The notes beneath the pieces were generated by a model that was not told the origin of the DNA, made no database searches, and saw only the letters and a list, made by a program, of their open reading frames with translations. The translations under genes were made by a program, and so were the position numbers. Positions 22,480-34,006 of a stretch of DNA of 58,000 bases are shown piece by piece (position 1 is the stretch's first letter; every line of letters begins with the position of its first letter). Origin of the DNA: Adiantum capillus-veneris (taxonomy: Eukaryota; Streptophyta; Polypodiopsida; Polypodiales; Pteridaceae); assembly GCA_014529385.2 (NCBI GenBank), contig CM043947.1:127348891-127406890 (forward strand), written 5' to 3'.

Positions 22480-22501
22480 GGGTGAAAGCATGTATAGGTG
22501 G
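22480..22501 (+). repeat. Left terminal inverted repeat
   Basis: Perfect 22-bp inverted match to 34661-34682; identity stops at the next base. Confidence 0.95.
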
Positions 22502-23057
22502 CGTGGAAAGTAATGTCAAGGACATTGCTTTTTTGCGCTTAAAAGTGGGTGTTTTAAAAGTGCTTCAAATTTCAAAAAGAATATCACTCTCCTAAGGTAC
22601 GTCAATTAAGTCTCCTAACGTAACATACCACAATTAATGAGACTAAATGTAATTTACTGCTGAACGCTGGGCCGCTTCTTTTCCGCTTCAACATGTCTGA
22701 GCTGTCTTTGTCTCTGAGATCTCTCTTGGAGCTCTATCTAGCTTCTCTCTGTCTTTCTCTCACAGAGCTCTTGCTGAGCTTTCTGTATCGCTCAGCCCCC
22801 TCTCTCTCTCTCTTTCTCTCTCTAAGCATGGCTCCTCTTGTGTTTGAGCTCATGCTCATCTCTCTCTCTCTCACGAACTCTATCTCTATAGGTTCCTCTT
22901 CTACTTGATGATTCTTGAGGTATGTAAACACTTATTATGCTTTGTTAGTATCTTGCTAATTAGTGCAAGAAGTGCCATGTATTAATTAAAAGTATAGCGT
23001 GTAGTTATGATTTGTATTGTATTTCTTGTAGAGCAATCCTTTGAAAGTATTGCAACA

Positions 23058-26000
23058 ATGGAGCACAGTGAAGAACTGTCTATCAGCTCATCGTCATTGA
23101 GTAGAGAAGCTCAACTTCAGCGCAGAAAATTAATGAGGGAATATTGGGCTGCTCAGAAACGAAAGCAGCGTCAGGCAACGGTCAACTTTGTGACGGAAAG
23201 CAATACAGGGGAGATGGATGAAAGAAAGAAATGAAGGATATGTCAATCTATGGTACAACACTTTGATACATTAACCGTGGGAATGGATGCAAGTGGTAGG
23301 AAGGAAATCTTTGATGAACTTCTTCAACATCCTTGCTTCCGTACTATGCAGAGTAAATCCAAAGAGTTGGAAGCAATTATGTTGAGAAACATCCGCAACA
23401 CTTTGAATCATGTGAAGGTCCCAAGATCTTCAGACGAGTTTTTTGTGAAGAAATCAGCAATGATGATGTTGGTGAATGGTGGAAGCAAGGAGCAAAACAC
23501 TGACATGAGCATACCGCAAGCTGCCAAGCTTATGGGGATCCACAAAAGAAACTTATATTCAGCCAAACATCACTTAATAGTGTCAAGTGAATTTGATGGT
23601 TCGTTCCCTGCATCTGCGTGTCATAGAGATGATGCACGGAGAACTCACATCACTCAAACTATTAAAGACATAGTCTTTCAATTTTGGACGGATGAGACGA
23701 GGGTGTCCCCCAACAAGAAAGATGTTTGCAGTAAGAGACTAGCTAGATGTTCATATGTAAAGCATCCAATCCACCTTCTTGAGGGCCTCAGGTAATTGAT
23801 ATATTTTTTTAGCACTTTTTATTGGTGCTACGACTCATATTCTTGCTACAACATTATGTTTCTATACCACTTTTTATTGGTGCTACAACTCATTACTGCC
23901 ATAACATTATGTTTCTATACTTCTTTTTATTAGTGCTACAGCTTGTTTTGGTGTTTTGCACCACTTTCTAGTGGTGCTGCAACATTAAAAAGTGGTGAAA
24001 CATTACTATACCGGTCTCTAATTGTATTTGAACCACTTCTAAAATTTGATCAATAGTTCTGAATGTTTTTGAAGCACTTTTACTTGTGTTTCCACACCAC
24101 TTTTTAGTGTCTTTGAACCCGTTTCTAATGTTTTGCAGCAGGTTTTAATGTTTAAGAATCAGTTTTTACTAGAAATGCACCAACGCTTCACCGTAAACCC
24201 TACAAAGTGGTGTTCACCCACTAAAAAGTCTTGTTTACCCAATGCTAACAGACGTGTTTTACAAAATCGTAGGGGTGTTACAAGTGCAAACGTTTTTGGT
24301 GGTGCAGCTCACTTTTTCCAAGTGATGTAGCAGCTTTTAGTCATGGTGAAACAGTTATAGTAGTGCCATAGACTTTTTACTGCTGCTACACGAATGGTGC
24401 CCACCACCTTATGATGGTAACCAAAACCATATTAGTGGAGTTTGAACACATTTTGTTAGTAAACACTTACAAGTGCTATCACACCACAATGAAGCGGTGG
24501 ACACAACACTTACACGTATAAAAACCACTTTCACGTGGTGTCTGACCGCATTCAAGTGGTGAGAAGCCACTTTCATGTGCTAAGTCACTACGTCAGTCCA
24601 TCACTCCATGCAAGTGGTCTCCCAAGTGGTGTGACACCACTTTCAAGTAGTAACTAAAACCTTATCACTGCAATCAAGCGGAAAGTTCCCGCTTTAAAGT
24701 GGTTAGACACCGCATTCAAGTGACAAGAAAACGTGTTAAAGTGGTGACTGCCCACTTTGAACTAGTTTCTCACCACTCTCAAGTGGTCATCAAATGGTGA
24801 GACACCACTTTCATGTGCAAAGTACTACGTTAGTCATCACTCCATGCAAGTGGTGAGACACCACTCCCAAGTGGTGAGACACCACTTTCAAGTGGCCGAA
24901 CACCGCATTCCAATGACTTGAATCCGCGTTCAAGTGGTGACTGCCCACTTTGAACTAGCTTCTCACCATTATCAAGTGGTCGTCAAGTGGTGAGATACCA
25001 CTTTCAAGCGATAGCTTAAACCTGGTCACTGCAATCAAGCGGCAAGCTCCCGCTTTCAAGTGGCCAGACACCGCATTCAAGTGACCAAAATCATCGTTCA
25101 AGTGGTGAGACACCACTTTCATGTGCTAAGTCACTACGTCAGTCATCACTCCATGCAAGTGATGAGGTACCACTCCCAAGTGGCAAGACACCACTTTCAA
25201 GTGGTATCTAAAACCTTGTCACCGCAATCAAGCGGCAAGTTCCCGCTTTCAGGTGTCCAGAAACTGCATTCAAGTGACTAGAATCCGCGTTCAAGTGGTG
25301 ACTGCCCACTTTGAAGTAGTTGCTCACCACTCTCAAGTGGTCATGAAGCACTTTTCACAAGAGCTCCTCCACTTCCAAGTTGTGTTGGACCACTATCTAG
25401 TTCTGATGCTGGTATGTCGCCTAGTATTTTGTCCCTCCCAGCTACTTTTTAAGTGCTAGATTTTAATTGGTGACTGGCCACTTTGAACTAGTCGCTCACC
25501 ACTCTAAAGTGGTCATCAAACACTTTTATTGGCGGTTCATCACCGTCAAGTGGTTTGAATTCACTTTTAAGTCGTGCCAAACCACTTTTTAGTTACGTTG
25601 AATGCGGTTTCTCACCACTATTAAGTTGTCCTCACACAACCTCTTAATGTTCTACCTTTTTGTATGGTTACTAGTTTCTACACTAATTTGTATTTGTGGT
25701 GCATTATTTTCACAGGTAAAACAATACTACTGAATGTATCATTACTAGTTTTTAGTGGTGCACACCAGTTTTTAGTGATATAGAATCACTTTTTAATGTT
25801 TTGAAACAATTTAACCAGTTTTGAATGCTAAGTTTATTTTTAACATTTGTATACATGTATATTGCAGGTGGAGCTTTATTTAAGATTCAAGACAAAGTAT
25901 GCAGATATTTAGATTTCGCAGCGTTGCTTCGAGTCTATGAAACCGTTCTTTGTCCAAAAATTGAGGGATCGCTACACCTACTGTTGTATTGTGCATGTAC

Positions 26001-27688
26001 AAATGATTTTCCTTAAAGAGACAGTAAATCACATGCGGACTCGAAGTTTTGATCTTCATGGTTCTTGTTGCATGTGCAGCTGCCCTATATGCCTTCATCA
26101 TGATGAAGTTGTCAACCATGGATGTCTTGCATACAAAAATGCAAGTATGAGCACCACTTCACTGTTGGAGTCTATACTCTGCCCTATACTTGCAGAACAT
26201 AGTTTCCATAGCTACCAATGCTTAATGGGAACATGCAATGCATGCGGTGTAGGTAATATTCAGATCTATCCAAGAGAAGAAGTTGAGCAGAGTAAGCAAG
26301 TATCTGTGAAGTTTTTTGAAAATATAGTGGGTGCCACTGGATTAAACAATGAAGCTAGAAAGAGCACTGTGAAAGACATTGTCCACAAGAAAATGCTGCC
26401 TAGAGAACTTTTGCGAGTGTACCAAGACCACTTGAAGAAGTATGTCACTCACAATTTTATATTTAGGTGGCAAGCACAACAGTTCAAGGACTGCATTTCA
26501 TTGTTTCCAGATGATGTGGTTGTCTCCGTCGTTGACTTTGCAGAGAACTACTCCTTCAAGGAGCAAAATGAGATCCAGCCAATGCATTGGTACCCTAAGC
26601 AGGTCACTATCTTTGTCCTGATTACTTATTTCCGCATCGCATCAGGTGCAATAAAGAAGACCATGCACTTTTTTGTCTCAGATGATAAACAACATGACAC
26701 CTTATTTGTGCAGCATGCTTTTCTCTTACATGCTCAATGGTTGAGAGATCAAGGGCTACGCTTTAAAAAACATTGGGTTTGGTCAGATGGCGCAACTTCA
26801 CAATTTAAAGCAAAGCGACCGTTTTACTTTGTTGCTAGATATTGGAGCCTTACTGGCATGGAAATGAATTGGAATTTTTTTTGCTCAGGACATGGAAAGG
26901 GGGAACATGATGGGGATGGGGCTGTCATTAAAAGGGCTCTAACTCATGAGCAATTGAAGCAAAATAGTGTGCGGTTGACTTGTGCAGTTGAAGTTGTCTC
27001 TTTTTTGACAATGCATCTCAGTACTGGAGTAACTACTATGTATGACAAGAAAAAGAGGGAGGTCAGTAGGGTGTTCTGGGAGGTCAAGCTAGGCGATGTT
27101 CAACGATACCATCAATGGGACTGCAAACCATTGAAGGGCTCAAGAGCAATGCATTGTGTGAATGGGTATTCTGAGAACAACACTTGTGCATTGCGATCAA
27201 AACGGTTGTCATGCTTTTGTTTTCCTTGCAGGCTTGGCCATTGGAGAAAGTTTATGAACATATCACATGTGGAGACGTGGCAATATCACACTTTGGAGCC
27301 ACTTGCTAATGATTCCCAGTCATACGGAGACTCAGACGATGAGGAGTTCCATGGTGCCACTTATGCAGGTCATTATGACTCCTTAAGCGATGCTCTCACA
27401 CCTGGAGATAATTTTGCTGTCTCTTCTGAAGAGAATAATGAGGAGGCTGTTGACTTCTACATTTTGAAGTGTGTAGTAGCTAAGGTCCTAACAACTAACG
27501 AGCAAATTGATGCATGGGGAAACAAGGTAGAGAAGCATACTTATATGGTCACGGGCCATTGGTATAAATCCCTACAAGCAAACTTGTATGAGCTATGGGA
27601 TAACAAGCCAGTAGTTTTCATATATTCCCACTTGATAAGGGAAATAAAGTTCCCTATGGAGCCTGTAGTTCTCGATGGCATAGGATAA
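23058..27688 (+). pseudogene. DDE-like transposase gene of the 12.2-kb element, two exons
   Basis: Exon 1 is 23058-23791 (starts MEHSEELSISSSSLSREA, donor GTAATT). The intron is about 2.08 kb. Exon 2 is 25868-27688 (acceptor TATTGCAG). Exon 1 has a basic N-terminus (REYWAAQKRKQR) and a helical IPQAAKLMGIHKRNLYSAK segment that could be a DNA-binding domain. Exon 2 has a Cys-rich part (CMCSCPICLHHDEV, CNACGVGNIQIYP), then likely catalytic acidic residues in VVDFAENYSFKEQ, WSDGATSQFKAK and SGHGKGEHDGDGAVIKR. A second Cys-rich patch (CALRSKRLSCFCFPCRLGHW) and a C-terminal module ending IYSHLIREIKFPMEP follow. TGA at 23232 and TAG at 25910 interrupt otherwise continuous frames. The exon join as drawn is out of phase by one or two bases, so the splice sites or the frame need checking. 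Confidence 0.75.
23980..25660. repeat. Palindrome-rich array in the transposase intron
   Basis: Dozens of half-sites CCACTT, AAGTGG and CAAGTGGT occur, many paired as CCACTTTCAAGTGGT-like palindromes. Longer units recur degenerately: GTCACTACGTCAGTC...CCATGCAAGTG near 24580, 24825 and 25130; and CAATCAAGCGGCAAG...CCCGCTTTCA near 24670, 25032 and 25225. The adjacent exons lack these motifs. Confidence 0.85.
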
Positions 27689-27839
27689 GTGTTCGAACTT
27701 TCCAATGAAAACCATGAGGCAATATACAATAGCATGCCCTTTGAATTGTAAATCAAATCTGATTTTATATCATCTAGTGAAAGATTGAACAAGATGGAAT
27801 TGGTGTAAACGTACGATGGAATTGACATGTTGGTTTTTG

Positions 27840-28160
27840 AGAATGCTTCACCACTCCCCCCTCCCCCCCCCCCCCCCCCTCCCCCAAACATCACCACTAA
27901 AAAGTGTTGCAGTTTCAGAAAAACTCAATAAAAATTTACCACTTTTTAGTGGTACTAAAGTGGTTTAGCACCACTAAAAAGTGGTTTAGCCCCACTAAAA
28001 AGTGGTTAATAATGCTTCACCACTCCCCCCAAACATCACCATTAAATGGTGTTGCAGTTCCAGAAAAACTGTTGCAATAACATAATAAAAATTTAACCAC
28101 GTTTTAGGGGTTTAGCACCACTAAAAAGTGGTTCTGAGACATTCAGAAGTGTAGAGACAT
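27840..28160. repeat. C-tract and AGTGG palindromes between the convergent genes
   Basis: A poly-C run at about 27854-27888 is followed by several CACCACTAAAAAGTGGT palindromes and TTTAGCACCACTAAAAAG repeats. It separates the transposase stop from the end of the phosphatase-like gene, so it lies in the convergent 3' region. The glycine-rich frame on the other strand is an artefact of the C run. Confidence 0.7.
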
Positions 28161-28297
28161 GTATAGTGCAGAGACAGTAAAGTGCCAGAACTTCTGTATA
28201 TTACAAAAAGTATATTACAACAATTATCCAGAAACGTCTACATATCCACCAAGAATGTACAATATATAAGGTTTCTGGCACTTCTGGATGTACAATC

Positions 28298-29200
28298 TCA
28301 TTCATCTCCATTTATAACAAAGTGCTCAAAGACTAGACTTGAAAGTTCATCTTTGGGATTGCTGATGGGGTTTGCCTTTGTATGCTCCAGGGTATTGGGG
28401 GTTAGTGTCCATCTGCACAGCCATGGCAACAGTGTGCGCGTGAGGTAATCAGGGTCTTGTTCTTCATCAAGAGGATCAAAGGTGGGTGGACATATACAGT
28501 TGTCCCAGACATTGTGCAGATTTTTATATCTGGAGTCATCTACCATCAATGTTCGAGAGGAGTCGTATTCTGGAAACTTGTTCCAAACATGGTAAAGGGG
28601 CTTCAAAGACACAGGTTCACTTGCAAGGTCTCTTGGAGCTCCAGCAATCTCTTCAAAATACGACCACTTTTCACATTGCCAGTTTGAGAAGAGATCCCTA
28701 AAGTAATAAGTCCTATGTTCCCATATGTCTGGTCAACATGTACTGAGGATAAGCTCAATGTTAGCAGCATTACAAGTGCTCCAAATCATTGCATCTGCTA
28801 TTTGCCTCAAATCCCAAACAAATTGCTCAACATCTCTACGGTAGTAGATCCACAACTTCTCGTCCACTCTTTTTAGTTTAACTCTGTCGGAAGCTCGATG
28901 TGGAGGGTGTTTAAGTTGTCTAGTCTTTGGATCACGTTTGGTTACATCTCGTTTCACGAATAGTCCATCGAGATCAAGGATGATGAGCTTTTTGATCTTG
29001 CAGAAATTCGAAACAAGATATCCCCATCCAGGGCAGTTTGGCGAAATCTCCTCAATTTCGGGGCAAACTGCTGGTTCCTAGTCTTCCTCTACTTTATCTG
29101 GTGTTACATCTGCATCCTGCTCTACATCGTGCTTAGCTGCTATGTATTCAACCTTCTCATCTGGTTCTTGAACATCTCCAATCCAGCTAAGTTCTGCCAT
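28298..29200 (-). pseudogene. NIF/FCP1-type HAD phosphatase-like gene carried by the transposon
   Basis: One 300-codon frame from ATG 29200 to TGA 28298, broken only by TAG (29080-29078) and TGA (28735-28733). Motifs of the NLI-interacting-factor (NIF) phosphatase family are in order: motif I KLIILDLDGLFVKRD (Asp-Leu-Asp), YRRDVEQFVWDLRQIADAMI followed by WST (motif II region), and LMVDDSRYKNLHNV (motif III DDS with nearby Lys). WEHRTYYFRDLFSNWQCEKW between them also fits the plant NIF proteins whose motif I reads LDxNGLL. HAD enzymes of this family dephosphorylate Ser/Thr phosphoproteins, and both Asp of motif I are kept. An exon-like piece at about 29351-29279 (SPAKWTVAIEVQEINEME, then GTATAC) may be an earlier exon. 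It lies within the 12.2-kb element, downstream of and on the same strand as the accessory gene. It may be a captured host gene or a standard part of this transposon family. Confidence 0.75.
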
Positions 29201-30691
29201 AGACAAGTAGCATGCCTTAAAAACCTCAATCAGACTGACATATTAACCTTTTCAAAATACACTTGAAAAGTATACCTTCCAGGCTATTGATTTCCATTTC
29301 ATTAATTTCCTGAACTTCTATGGCAACAGTCCACTTGGCAGGAGATACTGAAGAGAAAAAATAAGCTCTACTTGAAGATGGTCATGATGATGTCGGAAAG
29401 AACAATACGAGTACAATAAATAGACAGTCAATGAACAATATGAGTACAATAAATAGACAATCAATGAGCAATAAACAACTAGTGAACGAAAAATAAAGCC
29501 GTCGTTTCATTATCATCAAAATGAGGGTACAAAGACAAAATTACAAAGAGGCTACAAAGCACAAAAGGTTAATAGGGGCTACAGAAGTTTCTTGCGGGAC
29601 TTTGGTTTGGGAGGTTTAAGGTTGGGTGCTTGGAGGTTAGTCTTTTTCTGAGCAGATGAAGGCTCCTTGGATTTTTTACCTCCTGGAGTAGGCTCTGGAG
29701 GCTCGGATGCAACCTTAGCTTTTTTCTTTGGTGTGGCGCGCTCTTCAGTGTTGCTCCTCTTTTTCCTACGCCCCAAAATCTCTACACAAACCTGTGAAAT
29801 AAGAAGTTCTGAGTCCTCATTAGACAAGTTCACTGTTGTATCCTTTTCAATTGGCTTCTCAGATGATTTTTCAGCGTCCTCTACGTCCTTGTTCATTGCA
29901 GGTTCTGGGTTCAGAGGCACCTCGGCTGACTCCTTGGATGCGTCACCTTGAGCTCCCACTACATCTACTCTTTTTTCAGCTCTTTTTTCTGCCTTTTGTT
30001 GGTCCGGAGTGTCTTCACCTGCTTGTTTCTGCGATGCATTCTTATCCCCGTACCCACCACACATGCTATCAATATTGGGCTTGCGTGATGACCCAGCTTG
30101 GGAGTCTGCTACATAAAAGACAATGTAATAATACTCAATATTAAGTTATGTGAACATTCAAAGAGAAGAATGTTCCACAGAATATTACCAATTCCATCAA
30201 CAAGAGATCCAAAGATGCCTTCCATTGGATCTTTCTCTGCAATTACATGGAGAAAAGAAACAAAATGGTCAAGAAATGAATCTACAATCAGCTTCATATC
30301 ATAAGGTATAAAAACATCGATTACCTGTACCAACATGCTCATCCATGTTTGCCTCTCCAGGTGCTAGCAGCTTCAAAGCATCTTTTAAAGGTTCCTCACA
30401 TCCATGAAATAGACACTGGCCGGAAGACTTACAGGCATTTACAAAACAAAGTGGGTGATACGGATGTTGACACCGGAGCATGTAGACACCGGTAACAACA
30501 GTCTGCATGATAGACATCCCACAAGCAACACAATCACCTAACTGCACACAGCTATTGTCCGATCCCAAATGAACAGGCGGCCTGACAGGAAGGATAGGCA
30601 TTCTTGACTTGAACAAATTAATAATCGTTTCCACAAATCGAAGATGCCCTGTCGCCACTTCTGCTTCCCATAACAAAGTGTCATGCTGACC

Positions 30692-30917
30692 CTGTAAAAA
30701 AATAGCACTGCGTACTTTATAAAACAGTATAAGTGTTTGTGCATTACTTTCAAGAGTCTTCATCACTTTATGTGGTACCACTTAAGAGTGTTATATAAAC
30801 ACATTTAAGTGGTCTTTTACCATATAAAACGGTCTCTAACCATTTTTTCCTAATTAGAGTTTAACCACTTTTAAGTAATATCAACTACTACTAGGTGAAT
30901 CAATCAAGCTTACATAC
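30692..30917. repeat. Short intron with AGTGG/CCACTT motifs
   Basis: The 226-bp intron of the accessory gene (donor GTATGT, acceptor TTTACAG on the minus strand) contains ACCACTTAAG, TTTAAGTGGTC and ACCACTTTTAAG copies. It repeats the pattern of motif-filled introns in this element. Confidence 0.6.
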
Positions 30918-32019
30918 ATGTAACTGTGCTGCCTCTTCACCTAGGTTATCGAGATTGTGCACTTCAATATCAAGTCCCATGTCTTTGAGAGCTTCCTTTC
31001 TGATTTGAATCAAGGTCTCAAGCTTTGCCATTGCTTCCTCGTTTGGTACAAGCCCAGCCTTATGCAACTTGAGTTCCTCCATATCCTTGTTCATTCTCTC
31101 TACGATCTTGGCAGCGCCTCGCATCAAACCAACCTGCTCATCTCTCTTTGTCTTTGATTGATCTAAAGCAATTTTTATTGCTTTGAGACATTGCTGCTTC
31201 TCTTTTAGCTTTTCAGCAGCATTAGCCTTCATGTTAGAAATAGCTGCTACATCAACCGTTGACGCAGAAAATGTAGTCGAGGAAACATTTGACATTCCAA
31301 ATGTTCCCATCGAGCCAAAGGCCCGCTTCTTTAGAAATTCCTCCTTAGCCAGCCCTGAAAATTGATGTCCACCTGAGTATGTCTTCTAGTCAAAGCCTGT
31401 GCCAGTACTGTTAGTGTAATTAGGCATATTTTCTGCATTAAATTTCCACTCGCTTCCAAGACATGGGCCGCCGTTTGTGGACCTCCATTTCTCCCAATTT
31501 CCTATTTAAAGTTTTCTGTCGTCGTAACATTTTGATAACACCTTCAGCATACACAGCCCATGCAACTACACCTTCAGAATCTTCAGCGGCCTTGCACTTC
31601 TGCCAAGTAAATCCATGTGCAAAATGCACGCCTACCTCGTTGTTTGGGGGAGCTCCCTGATATACTTTGTGGTATAGCATGAGACATTCTTCATACATTT
31701 CAGGCCTCAGTCCCTTTCAATGCATCTTCTCCTTTTGGTGGCGCTTGTAAAGCCATACACTAAGCCACTCCTCATCTAAGAAATCATCATCACATAGGAG
31801 CTTCGGATCCTGGCCAACCAAGCATAGCCCATATTCGGTATGAAAATCTTCCTTGGTGAAGCAAAATTTTGTTTGAGTGGGTAAGGCCACTCGTGGTACT
31901 GTCCACCTCCCTGTAAAAACATATAAGAATGCATGTTAGTATGTAATGAGCCATAATTAAACTTGTTTTTATCAACAATAAGAAGTGGTTGAAATGATTT
32001 CTGCACCATTCTCATTGGT

Positions 32020-33480
32020 ACTGCAAAAGTTTTAAGTGGTGGTGTACCACTAAATGGTTCTCAACCACTTAAAACTAGTTAGGTAACACTAAAAAGTCCT
32101 GCTACACCACTATTTTCTAGTGATACATCCCCTTTTGGTGTTTCTTCACTACTTTAAAGTGGTGCACCAGCACATAAAAGTGGGTTGAACCACTGTTCAG
32201 TTGTGCTACACCGATGTGAATTGTTGTACACAACTTAAAACTGGTGCTACACTCCTAAAAAGTGGTGCTACACCAATAGAATGTGGTATCTCCTTGTAAA
32301 GCTTCATCACTTAAAAGCACTTAACCACCACCTTTAGCAAAGATGCAGAATTAACGATTATTGCACTTTTGTAAAGCATTACTAAAAAGTGGTTCTACAG
32401 CACTGAAAGTGGTTGACCATCACGCACCACCACTTAAATGTGATTTGAACACAAAAAGTGGTGACCGCCACTTTATTGGTGTTTACCACTTTATACCAAA
32501 TAACGTTCAGGTTAAGAAGCACCACTTTTCAGTGGTCCTACACACTTTTAAGGTACCGAACAACGTTCTAGTTAAGGAGCACCACTTTATAGTGATGTTT
32601 ACCACTTTATAGTGGTCTTCACCACTATAAACACCACTTAAATGTGATTTGAACCACAAAAAGTGGTGAGCACCACTTTCTTGGTGTTTACCACTTTATA
32701 CCAAATAACGTTCAGGTTAAGAAGTACCACTTTTCAGTGGTCCTACACACTTTTAAGGTACCGAATAACGTTCTAGTTAAGGATCACCACTTTATTGTGA
32801 TGTTCACCACTTTATAGTGGTCTTCACCACTATAAACACCACTTAAATGTGATTTGAACCACAAAAAGTGGTGAGCACCACTTTATTGGTGTTTACCACT
32901 TTAAACCAAATAACGTTCAGGTTAAAAAGCACCACTTTGCAGTGGTTTTACACACTTTTAAGGTACCGAATAACGTTCTAGTTAAGAAGCCCTTACACTA
33001 GAAAGTGGTGCTTCTTAACTAGAACGTTATTCGGTACCTTAAAAGTGTGTAAAACTACCACTAGAAAGTGGTGCTTCTTAACTAGAACGTTATTCGGTAC
33101 CTTAAAAGTGTGTAAAACCACTAAAAAGTGGTGCACCATCGTGATGCTTCGCTTAAAAGTGATGCTTCACCACAAAATAGTTAGGGTTTTCCATTGGAAA
33201 GTGATGCACCCATTGTATCGCCCGTTTTTACTAGAACCTTACCTCTTTTTAGTGCTGCCCAGTACTTTAAAGTGGTCCAGTATCACTTTTAAGAGATGGT
33301 GCACCATATCAGCATAACTATGTAGTGATGCAACCATGGTTTCTGCCCAACTTTAAAGGGTGCTGCAGGTGCACCCCTTCAACACAGCCTATCAGTGGTG
33401 TTGTACCCATAAAAAGTGGGGTTCACCCACTTGATATTTACTAGTGGTGTGCACACTACTTTTTCCTAATAAAGCAACAC
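32020..33480. repeat. Palindrome and 205-bp tandem array in the large accessory-gene intron
   Basis: CCACTTTTAAGTGG-type motifs fill the intron. A 205-bp unit repeats about 2.6 times: ACCAAATAACGTTCAGG begins at 32495, 32700 and 32905. The unit ends GGTACCGAATAACGTTCTAG. The array then turns over into inverted copies at 33010-33055 and 33072-33117. Confidence 0.9.
32945..33055. repeat. Perfect 46-bp inverted repeat with 19-bp loop
   Basis: Arm 32945-32990 (starts GTTTTACACACTTTTAAGG, ends AGTTAAGAAGC) is the exact reverse complement of 33010-33055. The loop 32991-33009 itself contains AGAAAGTGGT. It marks the switch from direct to inverted copies of the 205-bp unit. Confidence 0.95.
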
Positions 33481-34006
33481 TTTAATTGAATCCATGGGGG
33501 AAATACCTGCATCTAACCTGCTGAACATTTTTCTTCTTAGGTGTACCCTTGGGGGACTCGGAAGTTCTTTTTGTAGCATGCATGTGCAAAAAATTCAGAA
33601 ATTTTACAAGACATAAAACCAATTTCAGAAATGCATGCATGATGCATCTAACCTGTTTTGATAAGCGACTCCTGCGTAGAGCTCTTTCCCTTCCTAGGTG
33701 TACCCTTGTCAGAGTCTGAAGGTCCTTTTGTAGCTTGGTTCTTCATCCTGAAAAAATCACAAATGCCACATAGATACAAGATCAATAGTTAAATGCATTC
33801 ATGCTTGAACCTGCATGATGCATTCGTATAAGCATGCACACACAGTTGATAAAATCTGCATTCATGCTTCAAGCTGCATGATGCATTCTTATAAAGCATT
33901 CACAAGGGTGATCAATTAGATGTGCACAATGCATATACATTCCAGAAATAAATTCTAAACTTACACATGCATCATTAATAGTTACAATCCATGATTATCT
34001 TGCCAC

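Larger units (their letters stand above)
29579..33746 (-). pseudogene. Accessory gene of the transposon: basic, coiled-coil, Cys/His-finger nuclear-type protein
   Basis: Exons on the minus strand, from the 5' side: 33746-33653 (starts MKNQATKGPSDSDKGTPRKG); a related basic block near 33566-33510 (SESPKGTPKKK); about 31912-30918; 30691-30325; 30236-30189; and 30108-29579. The last four are phase-consistent through GT-AG introns. The middle exon has an HFAHGFTWQKCKAAEDSEGV region and then a coiled coil (KLKEKQQCLKAIKIALDQSK and onward). Exon 30691-30325 has a RING-like Cys/His cluster: CVACGM, then RCQHPYHPLCF, then CKSSGQCLFHGC. The tail is Lys/Glu/Pro-rich with NLS-like RRKKRS and PKKKAKV. 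TGA (31719-31717), TAG (31388-31386) and a frameshift near 31510 break it. I do not recognise the family. A DNA-binding or chromatin-related helper of transposition is inference. Confidence 0.6.

Noticed and set aside
24500-25460. CRISPR-like array of regularly spaced palindromes
   Set aside because: Repeats are degenerate and irregularly spaced, lie in a eukaryotic intron, and no cas genes are present.
27541-27897. Glycine-rich minus-strand protein
   Set aside because: It is antisense to the transposase exon and to a poly-C run.
23232-29080. Alternative genetic code or nuclear RNA editing to explain in-frame TAG/TGA
   Set aside because: Stops are few, the intact host cyclin uses TGA as its terminator, and U-to-C editing is known from plant organelles rather than nuclear genes; methylation decay explains the pattern.
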